Of a DNA stretch of 64,000 bases, positions 38,784 through 48,881 are shown piece by piece. The translations under genes and the position numbers were made by a program. Position 1 is the first letter of the stretch, and each line of letters starts with the position of its first letter. The notes beneath the pieces were generated by a model, which was not told the DNA's origin, made no database searches, and saw nothing but the letters and a program-made list of their open reading frames with translations. Origin of the DNA: Sphingobacteriaceae bacterium (GTDB taxonomy: Bacteria > Bacteroidota > Bacteroidia > Sphingobacteriales > Sphingobacteriaceae); NCBI GenBank assembly GCA_947458875.1, contig CANGZD010000004.1, forward strand, positions 62,001 to 126,000, in the 5' to 3' direction.

Positions 38784-40022
38784 TTACAATGTCTGATCGG
38801 AAAGTTCCTTTAAGTAGCAAAAAATATATTTTTTTACGGTTTTAGCGAGGGCCTCTAAATTCGAATTATCAGATGCCTGGGCGATATCGAGCACACTGCC
38901 ATCTTTCATTAATATTTGAATACTTCCGTCTCCGGGCTTGTAAGCATTGTTTTTGATGCTATCTGTAAATACAAAATAAGAAGCATCATCTTCTTCCAGG
39001 CCAAACTGATCCATGGCTTTTTGTACCATTTCATCAATCACATACAATTCGGGGGCCTGGTTGCTGATCTCTACCTGATAAAGATTGCGCTCTATCAAAT
39101 TTTTGCAAAGCCTGGACAGGATTTTATCGCCGTCTGCTGCCCAAACTTTTATAGAAGTAAAAATATCGTGATCGTCTAATTGTGAAAATCGTTCCAGATG
39201 GATCGGATCTTCGATAAAGTCCTCTTTTTTGATGATATTATTCAGGAAGTGCCCGAAATTTGGCGTGGCAAAAAGCACCCTGCCAGAGAGCGCCAATTCT
39301 TTTGCTCTTTCCAAAATTTTAATGAGCATTTGCTCCCCAGCCACCACGGTTTTGTGCAGGTATACCTGCCAATACATCAACCTGCGGGCAATTAAAAATT
39401 TCTCAATGGAATAAATCCCTTTTTCATCCACTACCAGCTCTCCATTATGTACATTCAGCATTTTAATGATGCGATCAGAGCTGATCACCCCCTCCGAAAC
39501 GCCCGTAAAAAAACTATCCCGGTTCAGGTAATCCATCCGATCTATATCTAATTGACCCGATACCAATTGAGATAGAAATTGCTTGTGATAGCGACGATTG
39601 AAAATATCGAGCGCCATATCGAGTTTACCCTCAAATTCCCGATTCAGGTTATCCATTAAGAGGGTAGAAATGTACTCGTGAGATACACCTTCCACCAAAA
39701 TATGTTCTAAGGCATGAGAGAATGGTCCATGGCCAATATCGTGTAATAAAATAGCGATCTGAACCGCTTCTTCTTCTTCTGGTGTGATCAGCTGGCCTTT
39801 GGCTCTGAGCGTTTCAACCGCCAATCCCATCAGGTGCATGGCGCCTAATGCATGGTGAAAACGAGTATGCAGGGCTCCTGGGTAAACCAGGTGGGTCATG
39901 CCTAGTTGTTTGATGTATCGTAAACGCTGTACATAAGGATGTTGTACCAGATCGAAAATAAGTTCGGTAGGTATACTGATGAATCCGTGAACTGGATCGT
40001 TGATGATTTTCTTCTTATTCAA
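38784..40022 (-). CDS. HD domain-containing phosphohydrolase
   Basis: IINDPVHGFISIP, TRFHHALGAMHLMG, ILLHDIGHGPFSHALEH, DIDRMDYLNRDSFFTGV. Confidence 0.92.
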   Translation of the reverse strand: MNKKKIINDPVHGFISIPTELIFDLVQHPYVQRLRYIKQLGMTHLVYPGALHTRFHHALGAMHLMGLAVETLRAKGQLITPEEEEAVQIAILLHDIGHGPFSHALEHILVEGVSHEYISTLLMDNLNREFEGKLDMALDIFNRRYHKQFLSQLVSGQLDIDRMDYLNRDSFFTGVSEGVISSDRIIKMLNVHNGELVVDEKGIYSIEKFLIARRLMYWQVYLHKTVVAGEQMLIKILERAKELALSGRVLFATPNFGHFLNNIIKKEDFIEDPIHLERFSQLDDHDIFTSIKVWAADGDKILSRLCKNLIERNLYQVEISNQAPELYVIDEMVQKAMDQFGLEEDDASYFVFTDSIKNNAYKPGDGSIQILMKDGSVLDIAQASDNSNLEALAKTVKKYIFCYLKELSDQTL

Positions 40023-40069
40023 TTGTTGACTTATCCTTTACAAAATTGCTAAATTAAATGATAGAAAAA

Positions 40070-40083
40070 ACAGCCAGGGCTGT
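40070..40083. promoter_or_regulatory. Palindrome ACAGCC-AG-GGCTGT between divergent HD-hydrolase and porX genes
   Basis: Perfect 6-bp arms in a 93-bp divergent intergenic region. Confidence 0.4.
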
Positions 40084-40115
40084 CGTATCTTAGTAAGCGA
40101 ATTAAATCTTTTAAA

Positions 40116-41672
40116 TTGATGCAGGAAACGCATATTCTTTGGGCCGACGATGAAATTGATTTGCTGAGACCGCACATCTTATTCTTAAATGAGAAGGGAT
40201 ATAGTGTAAAGACGGTTACCAATGGGATTGACGCCCTCGATTTATTTAAAAAAGAACATTTCGATCTTGTTTTTTTAGACGAAAACATGCCCGGATTGAC
40301 TGGTTTGGAAACCCTTGCCCAAATCAAAAACCTCAATCCAGCCATCCCAACGGTTTTAATTACCAAAAATGAGGAAGAACACCTCATGGAGGATGCCATT
40401 GGCTCAAAAATTGACGACTATCTCATTAAGCCTGTTAATCCCAAACAAATCTTACTCACTATTAAAAAGCTGATCGATAACAAAAGGCTGGTAAGTGAAA
40501 AGATTTCGATGGCTTACCAGCAAGATTTCAGGAATTTGGGCATGATCTTAAATGAGCAGCTAAGTTTTTCAGAATGGGTGGATGTTTACCGAAAGCTGAT
40601 TTACTGGGAACTTTCGCTGGATAGTTTGGAAGATGCGGGAATGCATGAAATATTAACCTCTCAAAAATCGGAGGCCAATATTCAGTTTGCCAGATTTATT
40701 GAACGAAACTACCTGACCTGGTTGAAAAATCCTGATTTGGGACCTATTACCTCTGATCAATTGTTTAGAAAAAAGGTATTCCCAATTTTAGAAGAAGAAG
40801 TATCTACCTTTTTTATCCTGATAGATAATTTGAGATACGACCAGTGGCGTATCATCAATCCCATCATCAGCGACTACTTCAGAATGGAAGAAGAAAGTGC
40901 CTATTACAGCATTTTGCCTACTGCAACGCAATACGCCCGCAACGCGATATTCTCCGGATTAATGCCTTCTGAAATGGAAAAACAATTTCCACGTAACTGG
41001 AAAAATGATGAAGATGAAGGTGGGAAGAATTTGTTTGAACACGAATTTTTGCAAGATCAGGTAAAACGCAGCTACCGAAAGCCTTGTAAAACCAGCTATC
41101 ACAAGGTGCTCACCCTTGAACAAGGTCGGGATATTACCGACAACCTGAACAATTTATTGAATAACCAGCTGAATGTGGTGGTTTATAATTTTGTGGATAT
41201 GCTATCACACGCTCGAACCGATATGGCGATGATCAAGGAGTTGGCTAGTGATGAGTCGGCTTACCGATCTTTGACCATGTCTTGGTTTGAGCATTCACCT
41301 TTGCTGGATACCCTCAAAAAATTGGCTCGAAAAAAAGTGAAGGTGATCATCACCACCGATCATGGCACCATTCGTGTGAAGCACCCGGTAAAGGTGATAG
41401 GCGACCGCAACACGAATACTAATTTGCGTTACAAACAAGGCAAAAACCTCAATTACGATTCTCGGGAGGTTTTTCAGGTAAAAAACCCCTCCGACGCACA
41501 ATTGCCTAAATTACACATGAGTTCGAGTTTTATTTTTGCCAAAGAAGATAGTTTCTTTGTTTACCCAAACAATTACAATTATTACGTCAACCATTTCAAC
41601 GATACCTTCCAGCATGGAGGCATCTCACTCGAAGAAATGATAGTTCCCTTTGTAGTTTATTTACCCAAATAA
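40116..41672 (+). CDS. porX: T9SS response regulator / PglZ-domain protein PorX
   Basis: Receiver domain (ILWADDEIDLL, DLVFLDENMPGLTGLE, VLITKNE) fused to a PglZ domain (TFFILIDNLRYDQWR, ILPTATQYARNAIFSGLMP, VKVIITTDHGTIRV). Confidence 0.93.
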   Translation: MMQETHILWADDEIDLLRPHILFLNEKGYSVKTVTNGIDALDLFKKEHFDLVFLDENMPGLTGLETLAQIKNLNPAIPTVLITKNEEEHLMEDAIGSKIDDYLIKPVNPKQILLTIKKLIDNKRLVSEKISMAYQQDFRNLGMILNEQLSFSEWVDVYRKLIYWELSLDSLEDAGMHEILTSQKSEANIQFARFIERNYLTWLKNPDLGPITSDQLFRKKVFPILEEEVSTFFILIDNLRYDQWRIINPIISDYFRMEEESAYYSILPTATQYARNAIFSGLMPSEMEKQFPRNWKNDEDEGGKNLFEHEFLQDQVKRSYRKPCKTSYHKVLTLEQGRDITDNLNNLLNNQLNVVVYNFVDMLSHARTDMAMIKELASDESAYRSLTMSWFEHSPLLDTLKKLARKKVKVIITTDHGTIRVKHPVKVIGDRNTNTNLRYKQGKNLNYDSREVFQVKNPSDAQLPKLHMSSSFIFAKEDSFFVYPNNYNYYVNHFNDTFQHGGISLEEMIVPFVVYLPK

Positions 41673-41680
41673 ACCCCATC

Positions 41681-42100
41681 ATGAATATTCTGGTAGATAA
41701 TTTAGGCGAATTAGGAACAGCGGCAAAACAATTAATTGCTTTTGCCGGCGACAGAAAAATATTCTTGTTTAATGGGGAAATGGGTGCGGGTAAAACCACT
41801 TTTATCAAGTCGATTTGTGAAACTTTAGGTGTAAAAACTGCAGTAAGTAGCCCAACCTTTGCGCTCATCAATGAATATGAGTATCCATCAGGTTTAATCT
41901 ATCATTTCGATTGCTACCGATTAAAGGAGGATACCGAAGCTCTTGATTTTGGTTTAGAGGAATACCTCAGTTCCGGCTATTACTGTTTCATAGAATGGCC
42001 CGAAAAAATAGCGGCTTATTTGCCCGATAAGTACGTTCGGGTTTCCATCACTGCTCTGAACGATCGGGAGCGGAGCATGAGTTTTGAATTGGTTGGTTAA
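41681..42100 (+). CDS. tsaE: tRNA threonylcarbamoyladenosine biosynthesis ATPase TsaE
   Basis: FLFNGEMGAGKTTFIKSICETLGV, VSSPTFALINEYEY, HFDCYRLK, FIEWPEKIAAYLP. Confidence 0.95.
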   Translation: MNILVDNLGELGTAAKQLIAFAGDRKIFLFNGEMGAGKTTFIKSICETLGVKTAVSSPTFALINEYEYPSGLIYHFDCYRLKEDTEALDFGLEEYLSSGYYCFIEWPEKIAAYLPDKYVRVSITALNDRERSMSFELVG

Positions 42101-42157
42101 ATCACCCATATCACATATTTTTATTAACTTCAGGTTTAGCTTCATAACTACTTATTC

Positions 42158-43372
42158 ATGAAAGGTGAACTATCAGATATTGCCCGGCAGGCATTACTGC
42201 AACCGCAGGAAGCCATGTTGGGTGTAGGCGCCAAAAAGAACCGTTTATATATCGGTATTCCCAAAGAAAGTTCTTTTCAAGAGAACAGAATTCCGCTCAC
42301 TCCACTATCGGTAGCCGTTTTGGTCAATAATGACCATCAAGTGGTCATTGAATCAGGTGCGGGCTTGGCCGCAAATTTCACTGATCAGAATTACAGCGAA
42401 CAAGGTGCCCGGATTGTCTACGACAAATCAGAGGTTTATAAAGCAGATATCATCATCAAAATTGCGCCGCCCACGCCGGAAGAAATTGCTTTGATGAAGA
42501 CCGGCCAGATCCTATTTTCTGCCCTACAAATGTCGACACTTAAACTGGAGTATATTCAGGCATTAATGGCAAAAAAGATCACCGCACTATCTTTTGAATA
42601 CTTGCGTGATGAGGGAAACGTATTGTCGGTGGTGAGAGCGATGAGTGAAATTGTTGGCGCCACTTCGGTGCTCATCGCTGCTGAATATTTGAGCAATGTT
42701 TTTGATGGTAAAGGCCTGATGTTAGGTGGCATTACCGGCGTACCTCCAACCGAAATCGTAATCTTAGGGGCTGGTACTGTTGGTGAATATGCTGCCAGAA
42801 CTGCCTTAGCCTTAGGCGCTGAAGTTAAAGTTTTCGATAGTTCCATTTACCGACTTCGCCGTTTGCAAAACAATGTAGGGGCACGGGTATTCACTTCGGT
42901 TATTCAGCCAATTGTGTTGCAAAAAGCTATTTGTTCCTGCGATGTCGCTATCGGCGCCATCCGTGCCAGCCATGGTAGGAGTCCCTGTTTGGTTACCGAA
43001 GAAACGGTGAGTAAAATGAAACCCAACTCGGTCATTATTGATGTAAGTATTGATCAGGGAGGATGTTTCGAAACTTCCAGTGTAACCAATCATACCGAAC
43101 CGGTGTTTCGGAAGTATGATGTGATTCATTATTGTGTACCTAATATTGCTTCGAGGGTAGCCAGAACTGCAACTTATGCATTAACAAATATTTTCACACC
43201 AATTTTGCTGGATATTGGGGAAATGGGCGGATTAATGAACGTAGTTTGGGATAAACCCGGGATAAGAAATGCGGTTTACCTTTATCAGGGCCAGTTAACC
43301 AATGCCGATTTATCCGAACGCTTTAAGATTCCACACAAAGATTTAAACCTATTGATCGTTTCTAATCGTTAA
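42158..43372 (+). CDS. ald: Alanine dehydrogenase
   Basis: IGIPKESSFQENRIPLTPLSVAVLVNNDHQVVIESGAG, VILGAGTVGEYAARTALALGAEVKVFD, VIIDVSIDQGGCFETS. Confidence 0.9.
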   Translation: MKGELSDIARQALLQPQEAMLGVGAKKNRLYIGIPKESSFQENRIPLTPLSVAVLVNNDHQVVIESGAGLAANFTDQNYSEQGARIVYDKSEVYKADIIIKIAPPTPEEIALMKTGQILFSALQMSTLKLEYIQALMAKKITALSFEYLRDEGNVLSVVRAMSEIVGATSVLIAAEYLSNVFDGKGLMLGGITGVPPTEIVILGAGTVGEYAARTALALGAEVKVFDSSIYRLRRLQNNVGARVFTSVIQPIVLQKAICSCDVAIGAIRASHGRSPCLVTEETVSKMKPNSVIIDVSIDQGGCFETSSVTNHTEPVFRKYDVIHYCVPNIASRVARTATYALTNIFTPILLDIGEMGGLMNVVWDKPGIRNAVYLYQGQLTNADLSERFKIPHKDLNLLIVSNR

Positions 43373-43380
43373 GTGCGCAA

Positions 43381-44868
43381 TTAAATCGGGTAGTTCTGCA
43401 AAAATTCAATTCCTTTTTCAATATCTGGGGCCAGCACCCGATCTTGGGTGTTTGCGGGAACCAGTTTCCGATAACTGGCAATTATTTCTTCTAATTCAGG
43501 AGCAGTTTTCAAAGGCCTCCTAAATTCCATGGCCTGGCAGGCATTTAAACATTCAATGGCTAATATCCGTTCCAAGTTAAGCGCCACTTTTAAGCATTTT
43601 ACCGCACCGTTTGCACCCATGCTTACATGATCTTCTTGCCCGTTGCTCGAAACAATCGAATCAACCGATGAAGGTGTACTCAATTGTTTGTTTTCACTAG
43701 CGATTGCCGCGGCGGTATATTGTGGAATCATCAATCCCGAATTTAGTCCGGCCTCTTTTACTAAGAATGCCGGTAGGTTTCGCTGTCCAGAGATTAGTTG
43801 AAAAGTACGACGTTCTGAGATGGAGCCCCATTCTGACAGGGCAATGCATAAAAAGTCTAAGGCCAAGGCCAGAGGCTGTCCATGAAAATTACCAGCTGAA
43901 ATGATCGCATCTAAATCAGGAAAAACATTAGGATTGTCGGTAACCGAATTGATCTCTGTTTCAAAAACCGATCTTACATAATTCAGGGTATCTTTACTAG
44001 CTCCATGCACCTGGGGCATGCAGCGAAAAGAATAAGGATCTTGCACCTGCTTATTAGCTTGTTTCATCAGCTCGCTACCGGAAAGTAAAGCATATAATTT
44101 TTCGGCAGTGGCCACCTGTCCGCGGTGTGGACGTATTTGATGACTGGCAGGTTTGAATGGATCTATCCGGCAGTTGAAAGCATCGGCCGATAGTGCACCA
44201 ATTACATCGGCCCAAATCGATAATCTTTCTGCTTTCATCAAGATGTAAATCCCATAAGCCGACATGAATTGTGTTCCGTTGATCAGGGCTAAACCTTCTT
44301 TGGTTTTCAAGTGAAGGGGTTTAAGTCCCATTTGGTCCAAAACGACTTTTGCTGCTACTTTTTCATTCCCCATCCACACTTCGCCCTCTCCAATTAAGGG
44401 TAAGCTTAGGTGTGCCAGGGGCGATAGGTCACCAGATGCGCCCAATGAACCTTGTGTGTAAACCACCGGTAAAACATCCAGATTATAAAACTCTATTAAG
44501 CGTTCTACCGTGCTGATGTCTACCCCCGAATTTCCATAGGATAAAGATTGAATTTTAAGGAGTAACATCAACCTAATGATCTCTTTTGGAACTAATTCGC
44601 CCGTTCCGCAGGCGTGGGAGCACAATAAATTATGTTGTAATTGGCTCAGATCTTCATCGGCAATTCGTACGTTCTGCAAATAGCCAAAGCCGGTATTGAT
44701 GCCATAAACCGGCTCTTCGCTCCTTGCCATTTTCTGATCAAGGAAATCCCTGCAATTTTTAATGGATGTACTCGCATTTTCACTAAGATTTAGTTTGATT
44801 TTTTGCTCAAGGATGGATTTGATGAGTTGAACAGAAAGAGGGGCTGAGCCAATGGCAAAAGTTTTCAT
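43381..44868 (-). CDS. hutH: Histidine ammonia-lyase
   Basis: YGINTGFGYLQNVRI, GSLGASGDLSPLAHLSLPLIGEG (MIO-forming ASG), QDPYSFRCMPQVHGASKD, DNPNVF, SSNGQEDHVSMGANGA. Confidence 0.97.
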   Translation of the reverse strand: MKTFAIGSAPLSVQLIKSILEQKIKLNLSENASTSIKNCRDFLDQKMARSEEPVYGINTGFGYLQNVRIADEDLSQLQHNLLCSHACGTGELVPKEIIRLMLLLKIQSLSYGNSGVDISTVERLIEFYNLDVLPVVYTQGSLGASGDLSPLAHLSLPLIGEGEVWMGNEKVAAKVVLDQMGLKPLHLKTKEGLALINGTQFMSAYGIYILMKAERLSIWADVIGALSADAFNCRIDPFKPASHQIRPHRGQVATAEKLYALLSGSELMKQANKQVQDPYSFRCMPQVHGASKDTLNYVRSVFETEINSVTDNPNVFPDLDAIISAGNFHGQPLALALDFLCIALSEWGSISERRTFQLISGQRNLPAFLVKEAGLNSGLMIPQYTAAAIASENKQLSTPSSVDSIVSSNGQEDHVSMGANGAVKCLKVALNLERILAIECLNACQAMEFRRPLKTAPELEEIIASYRKLVPANTQDRVLAPDIEKGIEFLQNYPI

Positions 44869-44920
44869 TGATGAAGATTAGCTTCTCCAAAAATGAATAA
44901 ATAAGCGCTAATTTTTTAAA

Positions 44921-45472
44921 TTATTTTTTGAGGGGCTGGTAGTTAAAAGAGCTACTAACCTCAATTTTCTCTGCTATTTTATTGAAAACCAATTTGGGGA
45001 TCTCAATGCCATGGTCGGCCAGGGCTACTATAAATTTCGTGCTTATTTGAACACTGCCATCGGCTCCTATGATCAATTTGCCACGTAGTGTTCGCTTTTG
45101 ATCTATGCCATGTATGTTTAAAATACCGGTGGCATTGGCTTCGTAACTACCTGCTTTTCCCCAATCAATGTTCTCTGCAATTTTCCCTTTAAAGGTTCCG
45201 TAAGGATATTTTTCGCTCTCGAGATAGTTTTCATTAAAATGCCTTTGCATGAGTTTATTGGGGAATTCAAATTGGTTGATCGGTACCCGCACCACCAATT
45301 CCTTGCTCTCCATATTGAGCATAGAAATTACCCGGCTGTTTTTTGCACTGATATCTTCGAGCGGAGCATTGGAGAAAAAAGTAATTTCACCCTTGGTAGT
45401 GCTTAACACCTGGCTGAAGGTGGATAAATTGAACAGGCAAAGTAGAGCAATCAAATAATAGCTGTTTTTCAT
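44921..45472 (-). CDS. YceI family protein (secreted)
   Basis: GEITFFSNAPLEDISAKNSRVISMLNMES...FPNKLMQRHFNENYLESEKYPYGTFKG...GILNIHGIDQKRTLRGKL; start placed at MKNSYYLIALL. Confidence 0.8.
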   Translation of the reverse strand: MKNSYYLIALLCLFNLSTFSQVLSTTKGEITFFSNAPLEDISAKNSRVISMLNMESKELVVRVPINQFEFPNKLMQRHFNENYLESEKYPYGTFKGKIAENIDWGKAGSYEANATGILNIHGIDQKRTLRGKLIIGADGSVQISTKFIVALADHGIEIPKLVFNKIAEKIEVSSSFNYQPLKK

Positions 45473-45713
45473 AAGATTGTTTTTCAAAATGCAAACTTTT
45501 GTCTGTAAAGCAGACTAATTTTCAATCATCAGATTTAAGTAAGCTTCTTCCGGATTCAATACCAAACAAAAACGCAGGGCCGACACAGAATATTGTGCCT
45601 CAATTAAAAATCAAATCATGGTAGTGTAAATCGGGATTTTGATTAAAAATCAAAGCTCCTTTGCTTAAAGATAATAATTAATCGAGCTAAATCTGACCTT
45701 AAAAGCGAAAAGA

Positions 45714-47102
45714 TTAAGAGTTCAGCAGCTGAATAATGGTAGAAATATCGAGTTTTTGCTGTTCGCCGCTTTGCATATTTTTCAGACTCAATAACCCCGA
45801 TTCCATTTCTTCGCTGCCAATTAAAATAACGTAAGGGATTTTTTTGGCATCTGCGTAACTCAGTTGCTTTTTCAGTTTGGCTGCTGTTGGATAAAGCTCG
45901 GCAGCTATTCCGTTTTGACGCAACGCACTTAATAGAGGGAGAGCGTAGCTCTCGGCAGTTTCATCAAAATTACCGATCAGGACTCTGGTACTTTCACCGG
46001 CATTTTCGGGGAAAAGTTGCAGCTCTTCCATCACATCATAAATCCGATCGGCACCGAAAGAAATTCCCACTCCGGTCAAATCTTTCAAACCAAACATACC
46101 GGTAAGGTCATCATAGCGGCCACCGCCACCAATACTGCCCATGGCCACCTCATTACATTTCACCTCAAAAATGGCACCGGTATAATAGTTCAGACCACGA
46201 GCCAGGGTGATATCGAGTTCGCAGTTTAGTGTTGGGAATTTGGAGTTAGGGGTTTGGAGTTTTTGAATATAGGTGAAAATCTGCTCCAATTCAGCGATAC
46301 CTTTTAAGCCGATTGTTGAGGAGGCCAGTACTGATTTCAGACTTTGAATTTTGGCCTCGTTGCTGCCCGAAAGCTCGATGATGGGTTTCAATTTTTCAAT
46401 ATCGCTCTCGCGGAAGCCCTTTTCTAACAATTCTTTCACCACGCTATCCAGGCCGATTTTATCTAATTTATCGATGGCTACCGTCATATCGACAATAAGC
46501 TCAGGTTTACCGATAATCTCAGCAATACCTGAAAGGATCTTGCGGTTATTGATCTTGATGGTAAAGTCCTTTAATCCGAGCTTAGATAATGCTTCTTGGT
46601 AGATCAGCACAAATTCCGCTTCGTTCAATAAACTTTCTGAGCCTACCACATCTGCATCGCACTGGTAAAATTCGCGATAGCGTCCTTTTTGAGGACGGTC
46701 GGCACGCCACACGGGTTGAATTTGAAACCTTTTAAACGGCAGATTGATATCATTCTGATGCATCACCACATAGCGGGCAAAGGGCACCGTCAGGTCGTAT
46801 CGAAGTGCTTTTTCTGAAATCTTGGGTGTAAGAACTTTAGAAGTGGTGGTTTGTAGCTGTTCTGGACTCAATTTCGATAAATAATCGCCCGAATTCAGGA
46901 TCTTGAAAATCAATTGGTCTCCTTCCTCACCATACTTACCAGTCAGGGTATCCAGATTTTCCATGGTTGGGGTCTGGATCTCCTGGTAGCCATACTTGCG
47001 AAAAACAGCCTTAATGGTATCGAAAATAAAATTTCGTTTCACCACTTCTTGGGGCGAAAAATCGCGTGTGCCTTTTGGAATGGATGGTTTTTGGATGGCC
47101 AT
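45714..47102 (-). CDS. hisS: Histidine--tRNA ligase
   Basis: [91 protein letters not shown]. Confidence 0.98.
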   Translation of the reverse strand: MAIQKPSIPKGTRDFSPQEVVKRNFIFDTIKAVFRKYGYQEIQTPTMENLDTLTGKYGEEGDQLIFKILNSGDYLSKLSPEQLQTTTSKVLTPKISEKALRYDLTVPFARYVVMHQNDINLPFKRFQIQPVWRADRPQKGRYREFYQCDADVVGSESLLNEAEFVLIYQEALSKLGLKDFTIKINNRKILSGIAEIIGKPELIVDMTVAIDKLDKIGLDSVVKELLEKGFRESDIEKLKPIIELSGSNEAKIQSLKSVLASSTIGLKGIAELEQIFTYIQKLQTPNSKFPTLNCELDITLARGLNYYTGAIFEVKCNEVAMGSIGGGGRYDDLTGMFGLKDLTGVGISFGADRIYDVMEELQLFPENAGESTRVLIGNFDETAESYALPLLSALRQNGIAAELYPTAAKLKKQLSYADAKKIPYVILIGSEEMESGLLSLKNMQSGEQQKLDISTIIQLLNS

Positions 47103-47138
47103 GTTTCAAAGTTAGTAAAATTAGCTCTTGGCGCCGCT

Positions 47139-47573
47139 TTATTGCTGTTGATGAATGAAAGATACACAAGCCTTCTCCACCATTTGGAATACCGGCTCAA
47201 ACAAATTATTGTCCCAATAAGGGTCAGGTACCACTTCGTTTCCTAACAATAAGCGTACTTTCTCTCGATGTACTGTTTTAGGTGCCAGGGCAAGAACATT
47301 TTTCAGATTTTCTTCATCCATTACCAGGATATGATCAAAAACATCAAAATCTGAAACTTGAATTTGTCGGGCCCTTTGCTTGGAGATGTCTATGCCGTGA
47401 GCCTGTGCAACCGCAATGGAACGCCCATCGGGCGGACTACCCACATGCCAGTTTCCGGTACCTGCAGAATCAATTTCCCAGTTTAGACCATTTTCTTGAG
47501 CGAGGTGATGCATTACACCATGTGCCAGCGGCGATCGGCAAATATTGCCGAGGCAGACCATTAAAATCTTCAT
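47139..47573 (-). CDS. Low molecular weight protein-tyrosine phosphatase
   Basis: ILMVCLGNICRSPLAHGV, DSAGTGNWHVGSPPDGRS, VPDPYWD. Confidence 0.95.
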   Translation of the reverse strand: MKILMVCLGNICRSPLAHGVMHHLAQENGLNWEIDSAGTGNWHVGSPPDGRSIAVAQAHGIDISKQRARQIQVSDFDVFDHILVMDEENLKNVLALAPKTVHREKVRLLLGNEVVPDPYWDNNLFEPVFQMVEKACVSFIHQQQ

Positions 47574-47579
47574 GATTGT

Positions 47580-48377
47580 TTAGCTGCCAAAAATCTCATT
47601 CAGTACCCCAGCTAATCTGACGCCCCCTTTTAACAATTGCTCATTTGCGGTGGCCAGGTGATCGTAGATATAGCGGTAAGATAATTTGTCTCCCGTCTTA
47701 ACACCACTGTATAGTTTGCCAGCAATTTGATAAGATTCAGCAATCCAAATACTCAGCTGATCTTTTTGCCAGGCTGCTCTTTGTTTTGCAGTACTCGAAT
47801 TGATAGATTTTGCATATTCTGTATAACTCAATTCTTGACTTTCTATTAATTCCGAATCCCAAATACTGTGCAGGTTACTCGACTTATTAAACCAGCTTAA
47901 TTTAATGTCGTTTCCACCCTTGTCTTCCCGATGGCCTGTGTGCATGGGTTGATGAATATCGCCCACCAAATGCACCAAAATGCGCAAATACATTACTTTC
48001 TTATCTTTGGATAGCTCTTTTTTCTTCAACTCTTTAGTTAAAAAAGCGATTTTGGTATGGGCATTTACCGCGGTATCGGTTTTTAAAAATTTCTGAAGTT
48101 CGACTGTTGTAAATCCACTATCCAGATTGATGAAATGCCAGTTATATAAATAGTCAAACGCTTTATCTGATTTTACAAAATCGGCCCAGTTGGCACTCAT
48201 CGCTAAAGTTTCGTGTCCCAAAATATTTTTTACCGCCAAACGGGCTTTTGGGTTCAGGTGGTTCTCGGCAATTTGCCCCACTACCCGGTGTCCCAGTTGA
48301 CCCCAAGCCAAACTAAATAATGGCAGGCAGATATAAAGGCTCAGCAGGCTTAGTTTTTTGAAAATCTGATTTTTCAT
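47580..48377 (-). CDS. S1/P1-type zinc-dependent nuclease (secreted)
   Basis: Mature N-terminal WGQLGHRVVGQIAENHLNPKAR, VHLVGDIHQPMHTGHREDKGGNDIKL, NLHSIWDSELI. Confidence 0.95.
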   Translation of the reverse strand: MKNQIFKKLSLLSLYICLPLFSLAWGQLGHRVVGQIAENHLNPKARLAVKNILGHETLAMSANWADFVKSDKAFDYLYNWHFINLDSGFTTVELQKFLKTDTAVNAHTKIAFLTKELKKKELSKDKKVMYLRILVHLVGDIHQPMHTGHREDKGGNDIKLSWFNKSSNLHSIWDSELIESQELSYTEYAKSINSSTAKQRAAWQKDQLSIWIAESYQIAGKLYSGVKTGDKLSYRYIYDHLATANEQLLKGGVRLAGVLNEIFGS

Positions 48378-48381
48378 ATGT

Positions 48382-48879
48382 TCAATTTAAGGGTTTGGGT
48401 TTACAAACTACACTTTGCAATAATTTCAATTTCAAAGGAGTGTGACGAGTTAAACTTTTAAAATAAAGTGTGTCTTGTACTCTTTTCTCAATGATCAGTG
48501 CTTCCAGATATTGTCCGATACGGTAGCAACCAGAAATTTTTTGTTTCCAATTAGATTTAGTGAAAGTTCCATTCAGATAAAGGGTGTCATTGCTTTTTCG
48601 ATAGGTTCCTTTGGCATATTCTTCCCAATTTCCGCCATTAAAACAGCTATCCGGATAGGTGTTTGCCTTGGCAGAGGTATTCATTTGGACATAGAAGGAG
48701 TCGCAGCTGAATGAAAACTGGTGCCGGGTGTATTGTAAGAGCTCATCTTGATATGCCAAGGGAATTTCCTCCCATTTCCCCTGAACCAAATCGCTCCCCT
48801 TGTCTTGTAAGTTCGGGTTGAATTTACAAGCTGAGAGAACAAATGCTATCCATATGAAAATTAAGAACCGGATATCCAT
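48382..48879 (-). CDS. Uncharacterised lipoprotein
   Basis: Lipobox FVLSACKF; start placed at MDIRFLIFIW so it does not overlap fumC. Confidence 0.65.
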   Translation of the reverse strand: MDIRFLIFIWIAFVLSACKFNPNLQDKGSDLVQGKWEEIPLAYQDELLQYTRHQFSFSCDSFYVQMNTSAKANTYPDSCFNGGNWEEYAKGTYRKSNDTLYLNGTFTKSNWKQKISGCYRIGQYLEALIIEKRVQDTLYFKSLTRHTPLKLKLLQSVVCKPKPLN

Positions 48880-48881
48880 CT

